This document shows, in pieces, positions 48,967-62,336 of a DNA stretch of 64,000 nt. The position numbers were made by a program, and so were the translations under genes. A model generated the notes under the pieces. It did not search any database, was not told the DNA's origin, and saw only the letters and a list, made by a program, of their open reading frames with translations. The stretch covers positions 124,001-188,000 of the forward strand of contig NW_020194638.1 in the NCBI RefSeq assembly GCF_002865645.1, given 5' to 3'. The stretch comes from Hyaloscypha bicolor E. Its lineage: Eukaryota; Ascomycota; Leotiomycetes; Helotiales; Hyaloscyphaceae. The first letter of the stretch is position 1. The number at the start of each line of letters is the position of its first letter.

Positions 48967-51900
48967 ATGGAGTCTTTTGAGATTCGCAGACGAGCTGATG
49001 AATGTCTCTCAGACTTCGATGCGCTTGTTGCTGTTCAACCCACAGCCGACGACCGCCGCAACACAGATGATCTCAATGAGGAAGAGCAAAGAGCACGGTT
49101 TCTGATCTGGTCAGCGAATATTGGAGTCTTCGCAGATGGGCATGCATCTCTCGACTATAGACTGCGAAACAGTCTAGAAGCCAGAAAGCTAATGCTAGAC
49201 CTTTTGAGGAGTCTCAAGACTTATCTCCGACGAGGTCAACAGCGCTCCCTCATCTAAGATATAAAACGATTCGCTGATGCCCCTACAGCAACGGACACTG
49301 TCAGACAGATTGACGGAATTGAAGATCAGTTAATTTCACAATCTAGTTCTGAAGATAGCTTCAGTAGCGATAGTTTCCAGCGAAAGTCAACAACTTCAGT
49401 CTTGTCTTCGTCATATCATGGCTCAACTGCAGAAACGGATGACTCGCTTTCAGTATCGATTGATCAGGACCGAACTCCTTTCGAGCAACGGCTCTATGGA
49501 GTCGAACAGGCTATCGACCGCTTATATCGACTATCCGTGGCTCTTCGACGGCCTTCAATCATAAGCCAGAATGCAAAGGCTGCGAATTTCGTAATCAAGG
49601 ACGAAGAGGGTAACGATATCGGCGAACAATTCGCTGAATTTGCATTCAAGTGGATCACTCATCAATTCCCCGATGCAGCTCCAGCAATTCGTAAACGACT
49701 TGCGAAGTCAGTCACCTTGCGCAGGAAACGCTTTCTATACCGCCAAAGTCATCAAAAGAAACTAAGTACAAAATCGTATCTTTCCCCGCCACCACTAGCG
49801 GAAAGGTCACCTTCACCAGGACTGGATGCAGAGTCAACGGTCATAGCTAGGACTATCATCGAAAGTCCAGCTCAAGGTAATTATGATAAGCAAAATATGC
49901 TCCTCAAGCCAAGGTTGCCTTCACAGACGTCTGCTTCGAAAGTCTCGGGGAAGTTCAAGACTGAAGATGTCTTCGAACCGTCCGCATCGAGAGCTCCCAC
50001 AGTGTTCTCTAGTACCGGTACTCAACAAGCCGCCATAGCAATACCCGACCCCCCAAAACTGTTGCCCGGCAGTAAGGAATTTGAATGCCCCTATTGCTGT
50101 ATGATGCTTCCTATGAAGGAGTCCACGCCGGTGCATTGGAGGTCAGCGGCCTACTCAGTCAGGTGAAGCTTCGCTAACGCAAAATTGCGGCAGGCGTCAT
50201 CTCTTGAACGACCTCGAACCTTATGTATGCGTTTTCGAAGATTGTAAGGATTCACATAGGTTGTTCAGAGACCGAGCCTCGTGGCTATCCCACATGCAAG
50301 AGACACATACAAAACAATGGACCTGCACGGCGGCAGGCCATGAGGTCTCTATATTTGAAACTGAAGAAGACTTCGAACATCACATGCGATCGGATCATGC
50401 AGGAGGCTTCAAAGAGGCACAGCTACCCTGGTACAAGAAACGCAGCCAAGGTCCATCTGCAAGCACATTCACTGCATGCCCTCTTTGTGGCTACGAACCA
50501 ACCGAGGATAAACTGGTAACTCTCGCCGTCGCAAAGGAATCGGACCGCAATCAGAAATATAAGCGTGGCAAAGCCATCTCCGAAGACATTGCTAAACATT
50601 TGGCTTCTCACTTGCAGGCTCTCTCGATGAAAGCTCTACCGTGGCAAGAAACTGAGGAGGAGGCGCCAAGTGAGAAATCAGCATCGAAGCATGCGAATGA
50701 GGGACATGAAAACGACGATGACAATAGGTCGTCTCTTTTTCTACTTGGCGACCATACACCAGATACACCCCTCCAATTTGATGACGTTCCTGAAGATATT
50801 CAGCCAATCGAATTGGAAACTGAAGCCTACGAAACCACTGATAATGATCATATTCCGAAGTCTTACGAGGAGGAATGGGGCTTTCTCCGACGACGTGAAT
50901 ACTATGGCCACGATAGAGATCCAATTCTTCAGAAACTACTTAGAAAATTATACCTCGACTCTTCGTCAATGGAAGATCCCCACACAGGCCCAGTCTTACC
51001 CGTCTATATGATGCCGCCGACTCCTCTCAACAAGAACTTCTTTGGCCGCGAGTGGGCTTTGAATGCAATCAGTGCAGAACTCTGCCCGAGGACTATTACT
51101 AGACTAGCGGATGGGAAAGCAGTAACGTACCCACTCACGTTTGCAATCTGCGCTCCTGGTGGAATGGGCAAGACCCAAGTGGCGATCCAATTTGCGCTCA
51201 CACACCATAAAGACTTCGACGCAATTTTCTGGGTCAACGCAGACAGCGTTAATGAGATGGCTCAGGGATTTCAGCGGATTGCCCTACTTCTTGGTCTCGT
51301 TCCAGAAGGCTCCGCAGATGCGAATGACCTCCTATATACTCGTGAGGCAGTCAAACGCTGGCTCGTGAATCCACGAGCCCGTGACAGCGACGGTGACAGA
51401 CGGTCCAGGAAGCGGGTGTCTTGGCTGTTGATCTACGACGGAGTACAAGACCCAGATATTCTCAACGATTACTGGCCGTATGATGGGCCTGGTTCTGTCC
51501 TCATCACCAGCCGCAACCCTTTCTCCTGGACAAAGTCACTGCCACTTAAACCGTTCAATTCCGACGAAGCTATTGCTTTTCTGTTAAAGTTAACAGGGAG
51601 AGAGATATCTGACGTTGAACGAAAAAGTGTGGGTAATGTCAGCGCACGATTAGGCGGACTGCCTCTCGCATTGACCCAGATGGCTAGTATCATGGTCACG
51701 AAGCAGCTTAGTTTCAGCCAATTCCTTGATTCTTACAACGAGAGAGAAAGCCAACGAGAGCTGTTGCAGTTTCAGACGGATCTCAAAGGGGGCAGCAGCT
51801 ACGCACATACTGTTGCCTCGGTGTGGGCGTTCGAGAACCTCTCACACGGAAAGAAGTTGTTAAATGTATTGTCGATGATCGATCCGGACTGTATCCCAGA

Positions 51901-53414
51901 GCGGCTGCTTACCACTGCCATGAATGCGATTGACCTTCCTGGCTACCCCACTTCAATCGAGGAATACCAGATTGCAAGAGGGGAGCTTCTTGCTTGTTCC
52001 CTTGTAACGGGCAACAAAGAGGAGCATAAATTGTTTATTCATCGACTCATTCAAGATGTTGCGAGAGCGCGGATGGGGCATGCAGAGTTCCGACAAACAT
52101 TCGTTGCTTGCGTGAAGCTGATTACATCCATTTGGCCGTTCGAGAGCTTTGCGTGGCGTCATGGCATCGCACGCTGGCCCAGTTGTGAGGAGCTGTTTCC
52201 GCATATTACTAGGCTGAAAGATCTCTTCCCTGCGGTTCTCCCCTCATCGGGGAGTTCAAATAACTACCATTTTGCCAGACTACTTACCGATGCTGGCTGG
52301 TAAGCTTCATTTTCCATCCAAAGCCCCACCTTGCTAAAGAAAGTCAGGTATCTTCATGAGCGTGGGAAATCAATCGACTCGAACTTGTTCAATAACATGG
52401 CTCAGTCAATCTGCGAGTCACTCAAATTCCGACTTTATGAGCAGTCTGGTGCCTTCTCTGATCATGGCGTCACACACGCTGAGCTGAACTACACACTTGC
52501 TGAACTTTACCACAACCGAGGCTGCATTGCCAGTGACGCCAACGACGCTGTTGAAGCGATGAAGAACCTCAAGAGCTTCCACGATATGATGCAGAAGGAA
52601 CTTGACGAGAAGACTCAACGCACTGATATGCGACTCGGTCTTGCTTGCAATGAACTTGGTAATGCTTACATGCTCAAGGAAGATTGGGTAGAAGGCGAAA
52701 GATACTTCCTGAGGTCCATCGAATTACTCGAAAAGTTGGACGACTTTGAGCCAATATTGATATCCCTCCCCTTGGTCAATCTCGGCTATGCATACTGGTT
52801 ACAAGGTAGATTGGACGAGGCGGTCGCTGTCCTGGTGCATGGAGCAAGTGCTCGTGAGGAAAAATACGGCGACAATGATCGAATCTCATTTATGTAAGTC
52901 ATTCCATTCTATCCCATCTTGACTGCATGATCTAACCTGTCTTTCCAACAGCTCAGGACGATTTTACCATGCACTTGGAAACGTAACTTACGACCAAGGC
53001 TCCATGGAAGACAGTCTCGGCTACCACCGTAAAGCCCTAATCCACTACAAGTCTACCCTTGGCAACATTCACCACCGCACCGCAGCCGTCTTTGTCAAAG
53101 TAGCCGAGCATAACATTCGTATTCACCAGTACGAAATGGCTGTAGCTCTGTTGGACCAGGCGCTAAGGGCATACTCGATGTCGAATAACTACGTACCTGA
53201 AAAGGCTCGTGCTTCGTTCAAAAAATCACACGCACTACGTTCCCTGCGCATGATTGACGAGGCAGATAAAGAGATTCGCATGTGCTTCCGAGTATATGCT
53301 GGGCTTGTCGCGGAGAAGAACGTCTTGACGGGGAAGAAGACGATTTCGAAGACGAGGGCCGAGGACCTTATCGATAAAGACTTCGATGATTTAGTGGCAT
53401 TTTGGTCTAAATAA
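48967..53414 (+). CDS. NLR-type (STAND) protein: C2H2 fingers, NB-ARC, TPRs; five exons, 1,411 residues
   Basis: Exons 48967-49234, 49289-50141, 50194-52299, 52348-52893 and 52952-53414 total 4,236 nt; every join keeps frame. Introns are 48-58 bp; the first two use unusual GTCA donors (GTCAAC, GTCAGC). The N-terminal region (residues 1-90) contains FLIWSANIGVFADGHASLDYRL, in shorter form NIGVFADGHASLDYRL, a family signature. Residues 356-512 hold a C2H2 array (ECPYC, CVFEDC with HMQETH, a third degenerate finger, CPLCGYEP). NB-ARC starts near 657 (FFGREWAL) with P-loop GGMGKT (about 696-701), Walker B LLIYDGVQD (about 787-795), GSVLITSRNP (about 806) and GLPLAL (about 862). TPR-like helices fill about 1010-1390 (ACNELGNAYMLKEDW, LVNLGYAYWLQGRLDEA). 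Such ATP-switch proteins act as cytosolic sensors; TPRs sense, and the N-terminus signals. The ligand is unknown. Walker B has Gly after Asp where Asp/Asn-Glu is usual. No frameshift or stop. Confidence 0.9.
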
Positions 53415-53990
53415 GCTGTTGATGAACTAGGCGTAAGATGTTTGATACGGCGTTCTTTATTTCTTGCCTGTAGTGTAAAAAGTTTTCTTACTTGATTTCT
53501 AAAATCCGGGAGGGCGGCATCCCAAATCTTTATAGGAGCAGGGAGGATAGAGGCGGCTAATGCATTCTGATTATGCTACCATCTATGCGAGGATGCTAGG
53601 CTGCTGTGTTTTAATCAGAAATCTCGTACCAACCCAACTTTCCGGGTTCCTAAGTGCGTTCAAATACCCATGTAAATAATTTCCTGCCCTCCTAATACAC
53701 AATCACCTTGCCATCACGAAATATTAGCTCTGTAAACCAGAAATGCAAAGCCAAATTACCCCAGAAGAAGTCGCTGAAAACAACACCTAATGTTTTAGGA
53801 GAGAAATACCCAGAGTCAATAGTACTATTCAACAGCACTATCAGGGGGAGTAGATCTGGTGACTGGGGAGAAGACAATTATCTAAAAGAGAGTTAACCTC
53901 TAGTCGGGCACGAAAATGACTCCTTTGGGCGGACTATACGGTGTGTTAAATGAGTAGAGTAGAGTAGTGGATCCTGCTCATACTCTACTC
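53415..53990. other. NLR 3' flank, no supported gene
   Basis: Normal composition. Two overlapping ~60-codon frames on opposite strands (about 53692-53896) have no recognised motif. 53950-54025 contains repeated ACTCTAC/GTAGAGT strings, partly inverted. Confidence 0.5.
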
Positions 53991-55748
53991 AGCCAAGATA
54001 TGTCCTACTTATACTCTACTTAATACTCATTAAATATATACTTAAGTAATTTAAGTAACTTAAGTAATAAGTTGCGTGCAAGCATATATTATAGTAAGGG
54101 AATTCCTTAGCCTAATTATTAGTTTTAAACTTACTTTAAAAGGCCTTAATATATCTAAGGGTAAGTAAAAGCCAAAGCAATCCTTATATATTCCTTTTTT
54201 CTTTAATTTACTATTTAAAAGTTATATATTTTAAATAATATATTATTATTATGAATTTTTACTAGTATATTAAATAGTATTAAAGAAATTTTAATAAAAA
54301 AGATAATAAAGATAAGAGAAAGTAATAAAGAAAAGAATTAGATAGTATTTATAATATAATAAGAAATATTTATTAAAATATACTATATAATAAGCTATTT
54401 AAACTATTTAAGTATTTTACTTTACTTAACTTATATTTAGTTAGGGAAGGCTTGCTAATACTTTACTTACTATTTAATAAGTATTTACTTAAGTAATTTA
54501 AATAGTTTAAGTATTTCTTTAATATACTAATTATTTCTCTTTCTTTAAAAGAATTAAGAATATTCTAACTATTCTAATAATACCATATAAGAAATACTAT
54601 ATCTTTCTATAGTTTCTTAATAATAAAAAGAATATAAGGCACGTAATAATAGGATAATAAATAAATAGTTAAAATAAATAAGCTACGAAGTAATACTTAT
54701 AAATATAACTAATTCCAAGAATTAATTCTAATAAAAAACTAATTAATACCTCTTTCCAAAGCTAGAAATATCTCCCTATATATTTCCTAGTACTTAGTTA
54801 AGCCTATAAAGCACTTTATTTAACTAGGAAATATAATTTCATATAATTTATATAATTCTAATTATAAGCTTTACCTAAAATAGGAAATTAGATCTATAAT
54901 ATCTAATATCTATTTATATACTATTATATATATCTATTATATTAACTTCTTTTCTGGGCCCTTATTCCTAAGAGGCCTAAGAAAACTATAAATAGCTTTA
55001 TAAATAATTCCCTAAAACCTTTCCGGCTATTACTTCTTTCTAAAAACTTCCTATAATTACCCTATTATTATATTAGGTAATAGACTTAAGAATATAGTTT
55101 ACTAATCCTGCCTAGCTAATTTATAAATTATCCCTAGTAATTTCCTCTTATAAAAGTAATATAAATATAGTATATATTATTAGATAAAAAGCTTTTCCGG
55201 TCTTCTAATTAGTTTATAAATCCTAACTTAGCCTCTATTTATAAATAAATTATTACTTTATAAGCCTAAAAGCTTAGAAAAATTAATCCAATCTTCTAAT
55301 TTATTTATAAATTCCTTTTTTGGAATTTTCTAAATATTTCTAGTATAAAGCTAGTTCCAAATTTATAATTACTATTTAGAGAAAAAATATTATAAAAAGG
55401 CCTCTCTTTTCCTACTAACTAATTTTCTCTTTTCTTAACTATAATATTATATCTAGTTCCTTTTTATTTCTTGCTTTTCTTCTTTAAGCCTTCTTTAAGC
55501 TTCTTTAAGTTTCTTTAAGCTTTATTTAAGCTTTATTTAAGCTTTATTTAAGTTCTTTTCTAACTTCCTCTTTTATTTCTTTATTTATTAAGATAAATAC
55601 TTCTTTTAGTACTTATTAGCCTATTATTACTCATTTGGCTAATACTTCTATATTCTTAATTTATTCTTATTATTTTTAATATTTCAAGAATATTACTAAG
55701 TTTCCTAACCTTATTTATATTAAAAGTAATAATTACTTAATATATAAT
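53991..55748. other. AT-rich RIP-mutated DNA, no gene
   Basis: Composition drops sharply after about 54000. No open frames or domain motifs were recognised. It ends at the target duplication ATAAT of Gypsy-1 copy b. Confidence 0.55.
55480..55552. repeat. 10-11 bp tandem repeat (TTCTTTAAGC / TTTATTTAAGC), 7 units
   Basis: Four TTCTTTAAGC-type units are followed by three TTTATTTAAGC-type units in uninterrupted tandem, so two unit variants are segregated along the array. Confidence 0.9.
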
Positions 55749-56046
55749 TATAATATATATAGGGTCGCACGTGACTTAAGAGCATATAATGAACCTCGGA
55801 TATTACGGGTATTAATTAGGGAAATTAGTGGCCCTTTAATATCCTAACTAATTATTATTTATATTATATATATTAGGCTTATAAATTACTAATTATATAT
55901 ATATTATTAGGGCCTCCTATTTAGAGGGGGCTTCCCTAGACCTTATAAAAGAAATAGAAATTAGTTTTATACTAAATTTAATACTATAGTTTTATAATAT
56001 ACTAATTTATTCTATTATTTTATTACCTACTAATAAATACCTTATA
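55749..56046 (+). repeat. 5' LTR of Gypsy-1 copy b
   Basis: Starts TATAATATATATAGGG and ends AATACCTTATA. Equal in length to all other family LTRs. No clear primer-binding site follows, probably erased by RIP. Confidence 0.93.
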
Positions 56047-57341
56047 AGCTAATCTTTTTATCTTTAAAGAAAATAGTTTAATAAGTAATTATATCTCGGA
56101 ATCTGCGAAATATATAATCTCTTACTAGAGCTATTTCTATAAAGAAAGTTAACTAGATTAACCCTAATACGGGTAATAGTAAAGGCTTATCTAATACTTT
56201 TAATAGGCTTTTTAGAAGTCTCTAAGAGCCAGTAATAATAATAGAAATAATCCCGGTAATAATTAAGATATTGAGATTAATACTCAAGTTATTATTACCT
56301 AAGCTATAAAATAGGGCTTATATACTAAAGTTAAAGCGCTTTAATAAAAGCAAGAATTAGTAAATATAATTAACTAGTATATTCTATAATTAGAGTAATA
56401 TAAGAGTATTCTTAGAAATATCTTATAGTTTATTATATCTTATAGAAACTTTATTTATAAAACTATTTCTTTTTTCTTAGTAATTCTTACTAGGGAATTT
56501 CCTAAAATAAGATTAGAACTTACTTTCTTTCCTAATATAATAAGCTTTAAGAGTAATCTTAATACTATTTATTAGGAGCTATTATATAATATTCTAAAAA
56601 TATATTTAGATTAAGAAAAGTTTCTTAAAATCCGGATATCTGACTTATATTATAGAAAGTTTCTTAAGAAATAGAGAATATTTGTATTTTTCTAGAAAGT
56701 AGTTTTTAGGACCTAATCTTAAACTTATAATAAATACTTTTCTAAAATTAATTTTATTATAAGTACTTTTAGGAATAAACCTTATAATATTTAGGAAGCT
56801 ATAATAAAATAAAGCCTACTATTATATAAGGTTTATTAGGAGTAATTTAAGGCCTACTTAGCTAATATATTCTAAGTATTTTAAACCTATTAATAAGATA
56901 TTTTTAAGAAGCTCCAAGATCTTTATTAGAAAAATAGCAAGATAATTACTAAATTATATATTCGGATAATTAGTCTTAAAGTTAACTAGAACTTATACCC
57001 TAAGTAGGACTAGGTCCGGATTCTTAATACTACTTTATCTAATTATAAGACTTATTAGATATTTATATTTATTTTCTTAGGAAATAAGATAATATTTATT
57101 TTTAAGTAATTTAAAAAAGCTTAGAAAGCAGAATATATTACTTATTTCAAATTAAGGAAAGTAAAGGCAAGGAAGTTTAGTAAGAGTAATTCTGCTCCTA
57201 AGAACTTTAATTTAGTAAATTCTAATTTATAAGGCTATTAAAAAAGAAAGAATAAGTTCTAAAAATTACATAAGAAACCCTTAGGTAATACTTTAGCCTT
57301 TTTAAGGCCTTAATAAAGTACTAGTTCTATTTCAGATATAA

Positions 57342-57390
57342 TTTATTAGACTTATAAATAAAAAGAATATTTCTCAGGAAATATAAAGTA
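57342..57390 (+). pseudogene. Gag zinc-knuckle relic
   Basis: The frame reads Y-stop-T-Y-K-stop-K-E-Y-F-S-G-N, spaced as C-x2-C-x4-H-x4-C with Cys and His codons turned into Tyr (TGT to TAT, CAT to TAT). It places the end of gag and supports the Gypsy call. Confidence 0.72.
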
Positions 57391-58440
57391 TTTTAAGTAT
57401 ACTAAATAGGCTTAGTAAAACTCTAATAAGGCTAAAACTATAAAAGAATTAAGGTATCTATAAAAGCAAATTAATACTATTATTATAAAGAAGCGTTCTA
57501 GAGAAAATCTTTCTAAGAAATAAGAAAAAGAAAAGGCCAAATCTTAAATATTAATAATTTTAACTATAATAAAAAAGATATATTATTTTATATAATTATT
57601 TAAATAAGATTAATATAGCCAGAAATAAGTGCCTTAGAAATATATAATAGACTTAATAATACCGGATTAGACTATAATTTCCTTAATAATAATTAGGCTT
57701 AAAGCTAGGGCTTTATTATCTTAGCTAAGTATAACTAAGGGTTTATAACCTTTTATAGGAATAAATTTAAGGTTTATTAAGCCTATAATCTTAAGGTATT
57801 TATTATAGATAATTATAGTAAGATATGTTTTTTTAAGCTCTAGTTCTATAAATATAAGAATATTAGCTCTTATAGCCTTATTTTTAGTATAGAATTTTAT
57901 AAAATAACTCTTATATAATATATAAATTATATTAAGAAATAATAAATATATATATTTATATAACCTAATAATATTAAGATCCTAATACTAAAAGAGTTTA
58001 GTAAGAAGCTTAACTAGTATCCTGAGCTAGTACCTCAAGTTTTATTCTTAATAAAAGGCAAATATAATTATCTTAGATAATAGGCTTTATATATTTATAA
58101 TAATTACTAGGTCTTTACTTTATTATATAATTCTAGTAATACTAAATAAGAGTTTTTAATATAGCAAATTAATATTTTCCGGAAAGAGGCTTTAGAAATA
58201 CCTATTTATTTCCGGAATAATAAATATAAAAACTTCTTAGAGGTTTTTAACTTTAATAAAGCTTTAGAATTTCCTAATCTTAGTAATATTAAATACTTTA
58301 TTAATATAAATAGTATAGTCCTATATAGGCCTTTATATAATCTATTAGAGACCTAACTAGAAGTATTATATTTATATTTATAGGATATGCTTTATAAATA
58401 TTAAATAAGGCCTAGTAAAAGTCTAGTAAGAATGCCTATT

Positions 58441-59640
58441 CTTTTTATTCCTAAAAAGAATAAAGAATTATACTTTTATATTAATTATTATAAACTTAAC
58501 TAAGTTATAATTAAGAATTAGTATCTGCTTTCTTTTATTAATAAGACTCTTAACTAGCTTTAAGAAGCCAAGATTTTTATAAAGCTAGATCTTAAGAATA
58601 TATATTATTAGATAAGAATTTATAAAGAACATAAGTAGAAAATAGCTTTTAGGACTTATTATAGCTATTTTAAATATTTTATAATACCTTTTGGGCTAGC
58701 TAATATACTAGCTATATTTTAAATATATATTAATATTATATTTATAAGGCTTTTAGATTATTTTATAATTATTTATTTAAATAATATCTTTATTTACTCC
58801 CGAAATAAGAATAAATATTATAATTATATTTGCTAGGTATTTGCTAAGCTATATAAAAATAACCTATTTTATAAACTTAGTAAATACGAGTTTAATATTA
58901 AGGAAGTCGAATTTTTAGGCTTTCTTATTAGAATAGAAAATATTTATATAAATTCTAAATAAGTCTATAGTATTATTAAATAGCTAGAACCAGAATTATT
59001 TTATAATATTTAAGTATTTCTTAAATTTACTAATTTCTATTATAAGTTTATTTATTATTATTCTCAGATAATTATAAGCTTAATAAATCTCTTAAAAGAA
59101 ATAGAAAAGGGCCGGAAATCCGGTTTCTTTATATAAATAAATAAAGTAGCTAAAAGCTTTAAGACTTTAAAAAAAGCTTTTACTATAATACCTATTCTAG
59201 TTTATTTTAATTCTTCTAAGAAAATTCGTATTAAAACTAATATATTAAAATTCGTAATTACTAGTATTATTTTATAATAAATTAATCCTAGTAATAGCCT
59301 AAAAAAATATTAGTATCTAGTAATATTCTAGTTCCGGAAACTTTCCGGAGCTAAATATAACTATAGTACTTATAATAGGAAATTACTTATAATTATTAAA
59401 GCCTTTAAGTATTAGTACTATTATTTTAAAGAATTTAGGTTTATAATTAAGGTTATTATAGATTATAATAATCTCTAATACTTTATAGAAATAAAGTATC
59501 TAAAAAGCTATTAAGTATATTAGGTAATATATCTTATAATATATGATTTTAATATTATTTATTATAAAGGCGCCTTAAACCTAGTAAACGAACCTAGTAA
59601 AAGACCTAATTATAAAGAAAGTCCTATTAATATAACTTAG
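58441..59640 (+). pseudogene. Reverse transcriptase and RNase H remnant, Gypsy-1 copy b
   Basis: In one plus-strand frame: LFIPKKNKELYFYINYYKLN, then IKN, INKTLN, AKIFIKLDLKN (TKLDL intact), IPFGLANILAIF (MPFGLANAPATF expected), and YLNNIFIYS at about 58769-58800, where both catalytic Asp of YLDD have become Asn. It continues as KLSKYEF, FLGFLI and an RNase H-like part. About one stop per 15 codons, at Trp/Gln/Arg sites. Confidence 0.9.
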
Positions 59641-60424
59641 TTTCTAATTTTTTAGAATAAGTTAAAGAAAGCTTTTATAATTATAATTTAGAAATTCTTA
59701 TAAATATCTAAAAAATCTTTTCTTTAAAATAGGTATTATTTAATACTTATTATATTTATAGTAGCTAAGAAGAAATATTTATTATAAGACAAGTAAATAA
59801 ATTATCTTATAAATTTCTTAATTATAAAATTAGTTAAGAAATAAGATATAGGGAAATATCTTAAAGGCTTTATTATTATAGCTAAGATAATAAGGATATC
59901 TATAACTATATTACTTAATAGAACTAAAGACTTCTTAGTTTCCCGAGTTTTTAAATTAGATAATTATAAATACCTAATTCCCTATATATAAATATATATA
60001 GCTACTAAAAGAATTATAGTACTAGCTCCTCTATCTAAATTCCTTCTAGATATTATCTAGGTAATTCAGAGAAATAATTCTTAATATTAGAATATTATAA
60101 AATAAAGACTTAGTAAGAAAAATACTAAGAGAAAAGAAATCTAGAAAAATAATTTAGGCTTATTTAGGTATTATTTAAGAATTATTATATCTAATAATTC
60201 CGCTTTATATTAAGAAGTTATAAAGCTTTATTATAATAACCTAATAACTAGATATTATAAAGTAAAGAAAACTCTCGAGTTTCTTAAAAAGTTCTAGTAT
60301 TAGGAAAATATAAAAGAAAATATTTATAATTATTATTAAAAATATAATATTTACTAGAAAATTAAGATAAAGAGATATTTACTATATAATCTACTTAGTA
60401 GTTTACTATAGCCTAAGAAACCCT

Positions 60425-60760
60425 AGAATAAAATCTCTATAAATTTTATTATAGGTCTACTATTATATAAGAACCTGGTAAAAAGTTCTAATTTTAATAT
60501 AATTCTTATAATTATTAACTAGTACTCTAAAATAGTAAGATATATTATATACTATAAAACTATTAATTCTCTAGAGCTTACTAAGATTATATAGAAATAT
60601 GTTTTCTTAATTTTTAGCTTCCCTAATAGAATTATTTCTAACTAAGAAATAGTATTTACTAGTTAGTTCTAGTCTATTTTCTGCTTTTACTTAATATATA
60701 AATAATATTTGAGTATAGCTTATTATTCTTAAATAAATAATTAAATAAAAAGATAGAACT
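60425..60760 (+). pseudogene. Integrase core remnant, Gypsy-1 copy b
   Basis: Reads NKISINFIIGLLLYKN (SMDFIxGLP expected; Asp to Asn), IIIN-stop-YSKIVRYI (VDRYSK; catalytic Asp to Asn), RIISN-stop-E (SDR; catalytic Asp to Asn), VFTS, and IAYYS followed by N-stop-IKR (from AYHPQTDGQTER). All signature Asp positions are lost by G-to-A change. Confidence 0.87.
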
Positions 60761-62336
60761 AGGCCCTAGAATACTATTTAAGATATTATTATAATATCTA
60801 AAAGAATAACTAGTTTAAGAAGTTATTTTTTGCGAAATTTATATATAATAACTTAAAATATTAGGTTTTATAGAATATATTTTTATATATATATTACGAA
60901 TATTATTTTTAATTTCTACAAAATCCTAAGAATAGAATTATAGGAAAGATACTAGTTATATATAGGAGACTAGAAACCCTTAAAATAAAGTAAAGAAAGC
61001 TTAAGGATTTATAATATTATATATAAAATAACTAGGAAACCTATTATAATAGGTACTAGTTAGCTAAATATTATTTTAAAAAAGCCTAAATAATATTATT
61101 AATAAGAAATATTAAACTTAAGGCAAGAAAGCTTAAGCTAAAATTTATAGGTCTATTTAGGATCCTTAAATATATTAGTAATTTAGTATATAAATTAAAA
61201 TTATTAAGTATATATAATTATTTATATCTAACTTTTTATATTTTTTTTCTTAAAAAATATATAATAAAAAAGAATTAAGAGCTATATTTATATCTTTTTA
61301 GAGAATTTCCGAAATTAGTAAATAATAATAAAAAATAAGAATAAAAAATAAAAGCTATTATTAATTACTAATAAGATAATAGAAATAAGAAATAATAGTA
61401 TTTAATTAAATAAAAAGCCTAGTCTAAAGATTATAATATTTAGTTATTTGCTTTTCCTAACCTTAAAAATTTTAAGAAACTTCTAAAATTATATAACTAA
61501 AATTATAGCTTAGAATTTAAAACTATTTTTTAATAACTTTTTAAGATTAAAAAGAATTCTAAACTATTAAGAAAAAGGCTACTTAAAAAAAAAAAAGAAC
61601 CTAAATAACTAAAAAAAGGTCCGGAATAGTAATAAAAATATTTTTTCCCTGGATTTTTTTACTTATAAAGGTTTTCTAGGATTTTATTAAGGCTTATAAG
61701 AATTATATTTAAATTATTAGAAAAAAAATTCAGGATTAAGAAAGATTTATTATAGATAAACTAGTTATAAATATCTTAAATAAATAAATTCTAATTCTTA
61801 TAAATTTCTAATTCCTAAAACAAGAATACTAAATACTAGTCCTATTTAGGACTTAGTAAAGAATTAACTAATACTTTCCGGAATTTGCTTATCTCTTAAT
61901 AAGATATAATTATATTATAATAATATTAGTATTAAGAATATTAAGAGAAGTAAGTAAGGAATTTATAATTATTATATATATTTTATAAAAGGCCCGAATT
62001 TCTGAAATTAGATCCTAAATAATTATAAGTATTATATTATTAGTACTTAAAATACTAGTAATAAACTATTTAGTAATCTCAATAATAATCTCAGTAATAA
62101 GATTAATGCCTTAAAAATAGACTTTATAGTATTTTTTTAAGAAATTAGTAAGTACCTAAATATATTAGAAAGAATTTATTTTTAGGATACTAACCTAAGT
62201 AATATTATTTTCTGCCTTATTAAAATAGGAAGAAGAATTCCGAAGCTTATTAGTATTTTTCTAGTTTTTAAAAACCTAATTAATAGTATTATTTATATTA
62301 ATATAATACTATTTAGAATATTTTTTAAGAAATTTC

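Noticed and set aside
53692..53896. Overlapping 61- and 62-codon frames on opposite strands after the NLR gene
   Set aside because: No recognised motif, and the two frames are mutual shadows; neither has supporting splice or family evidence.
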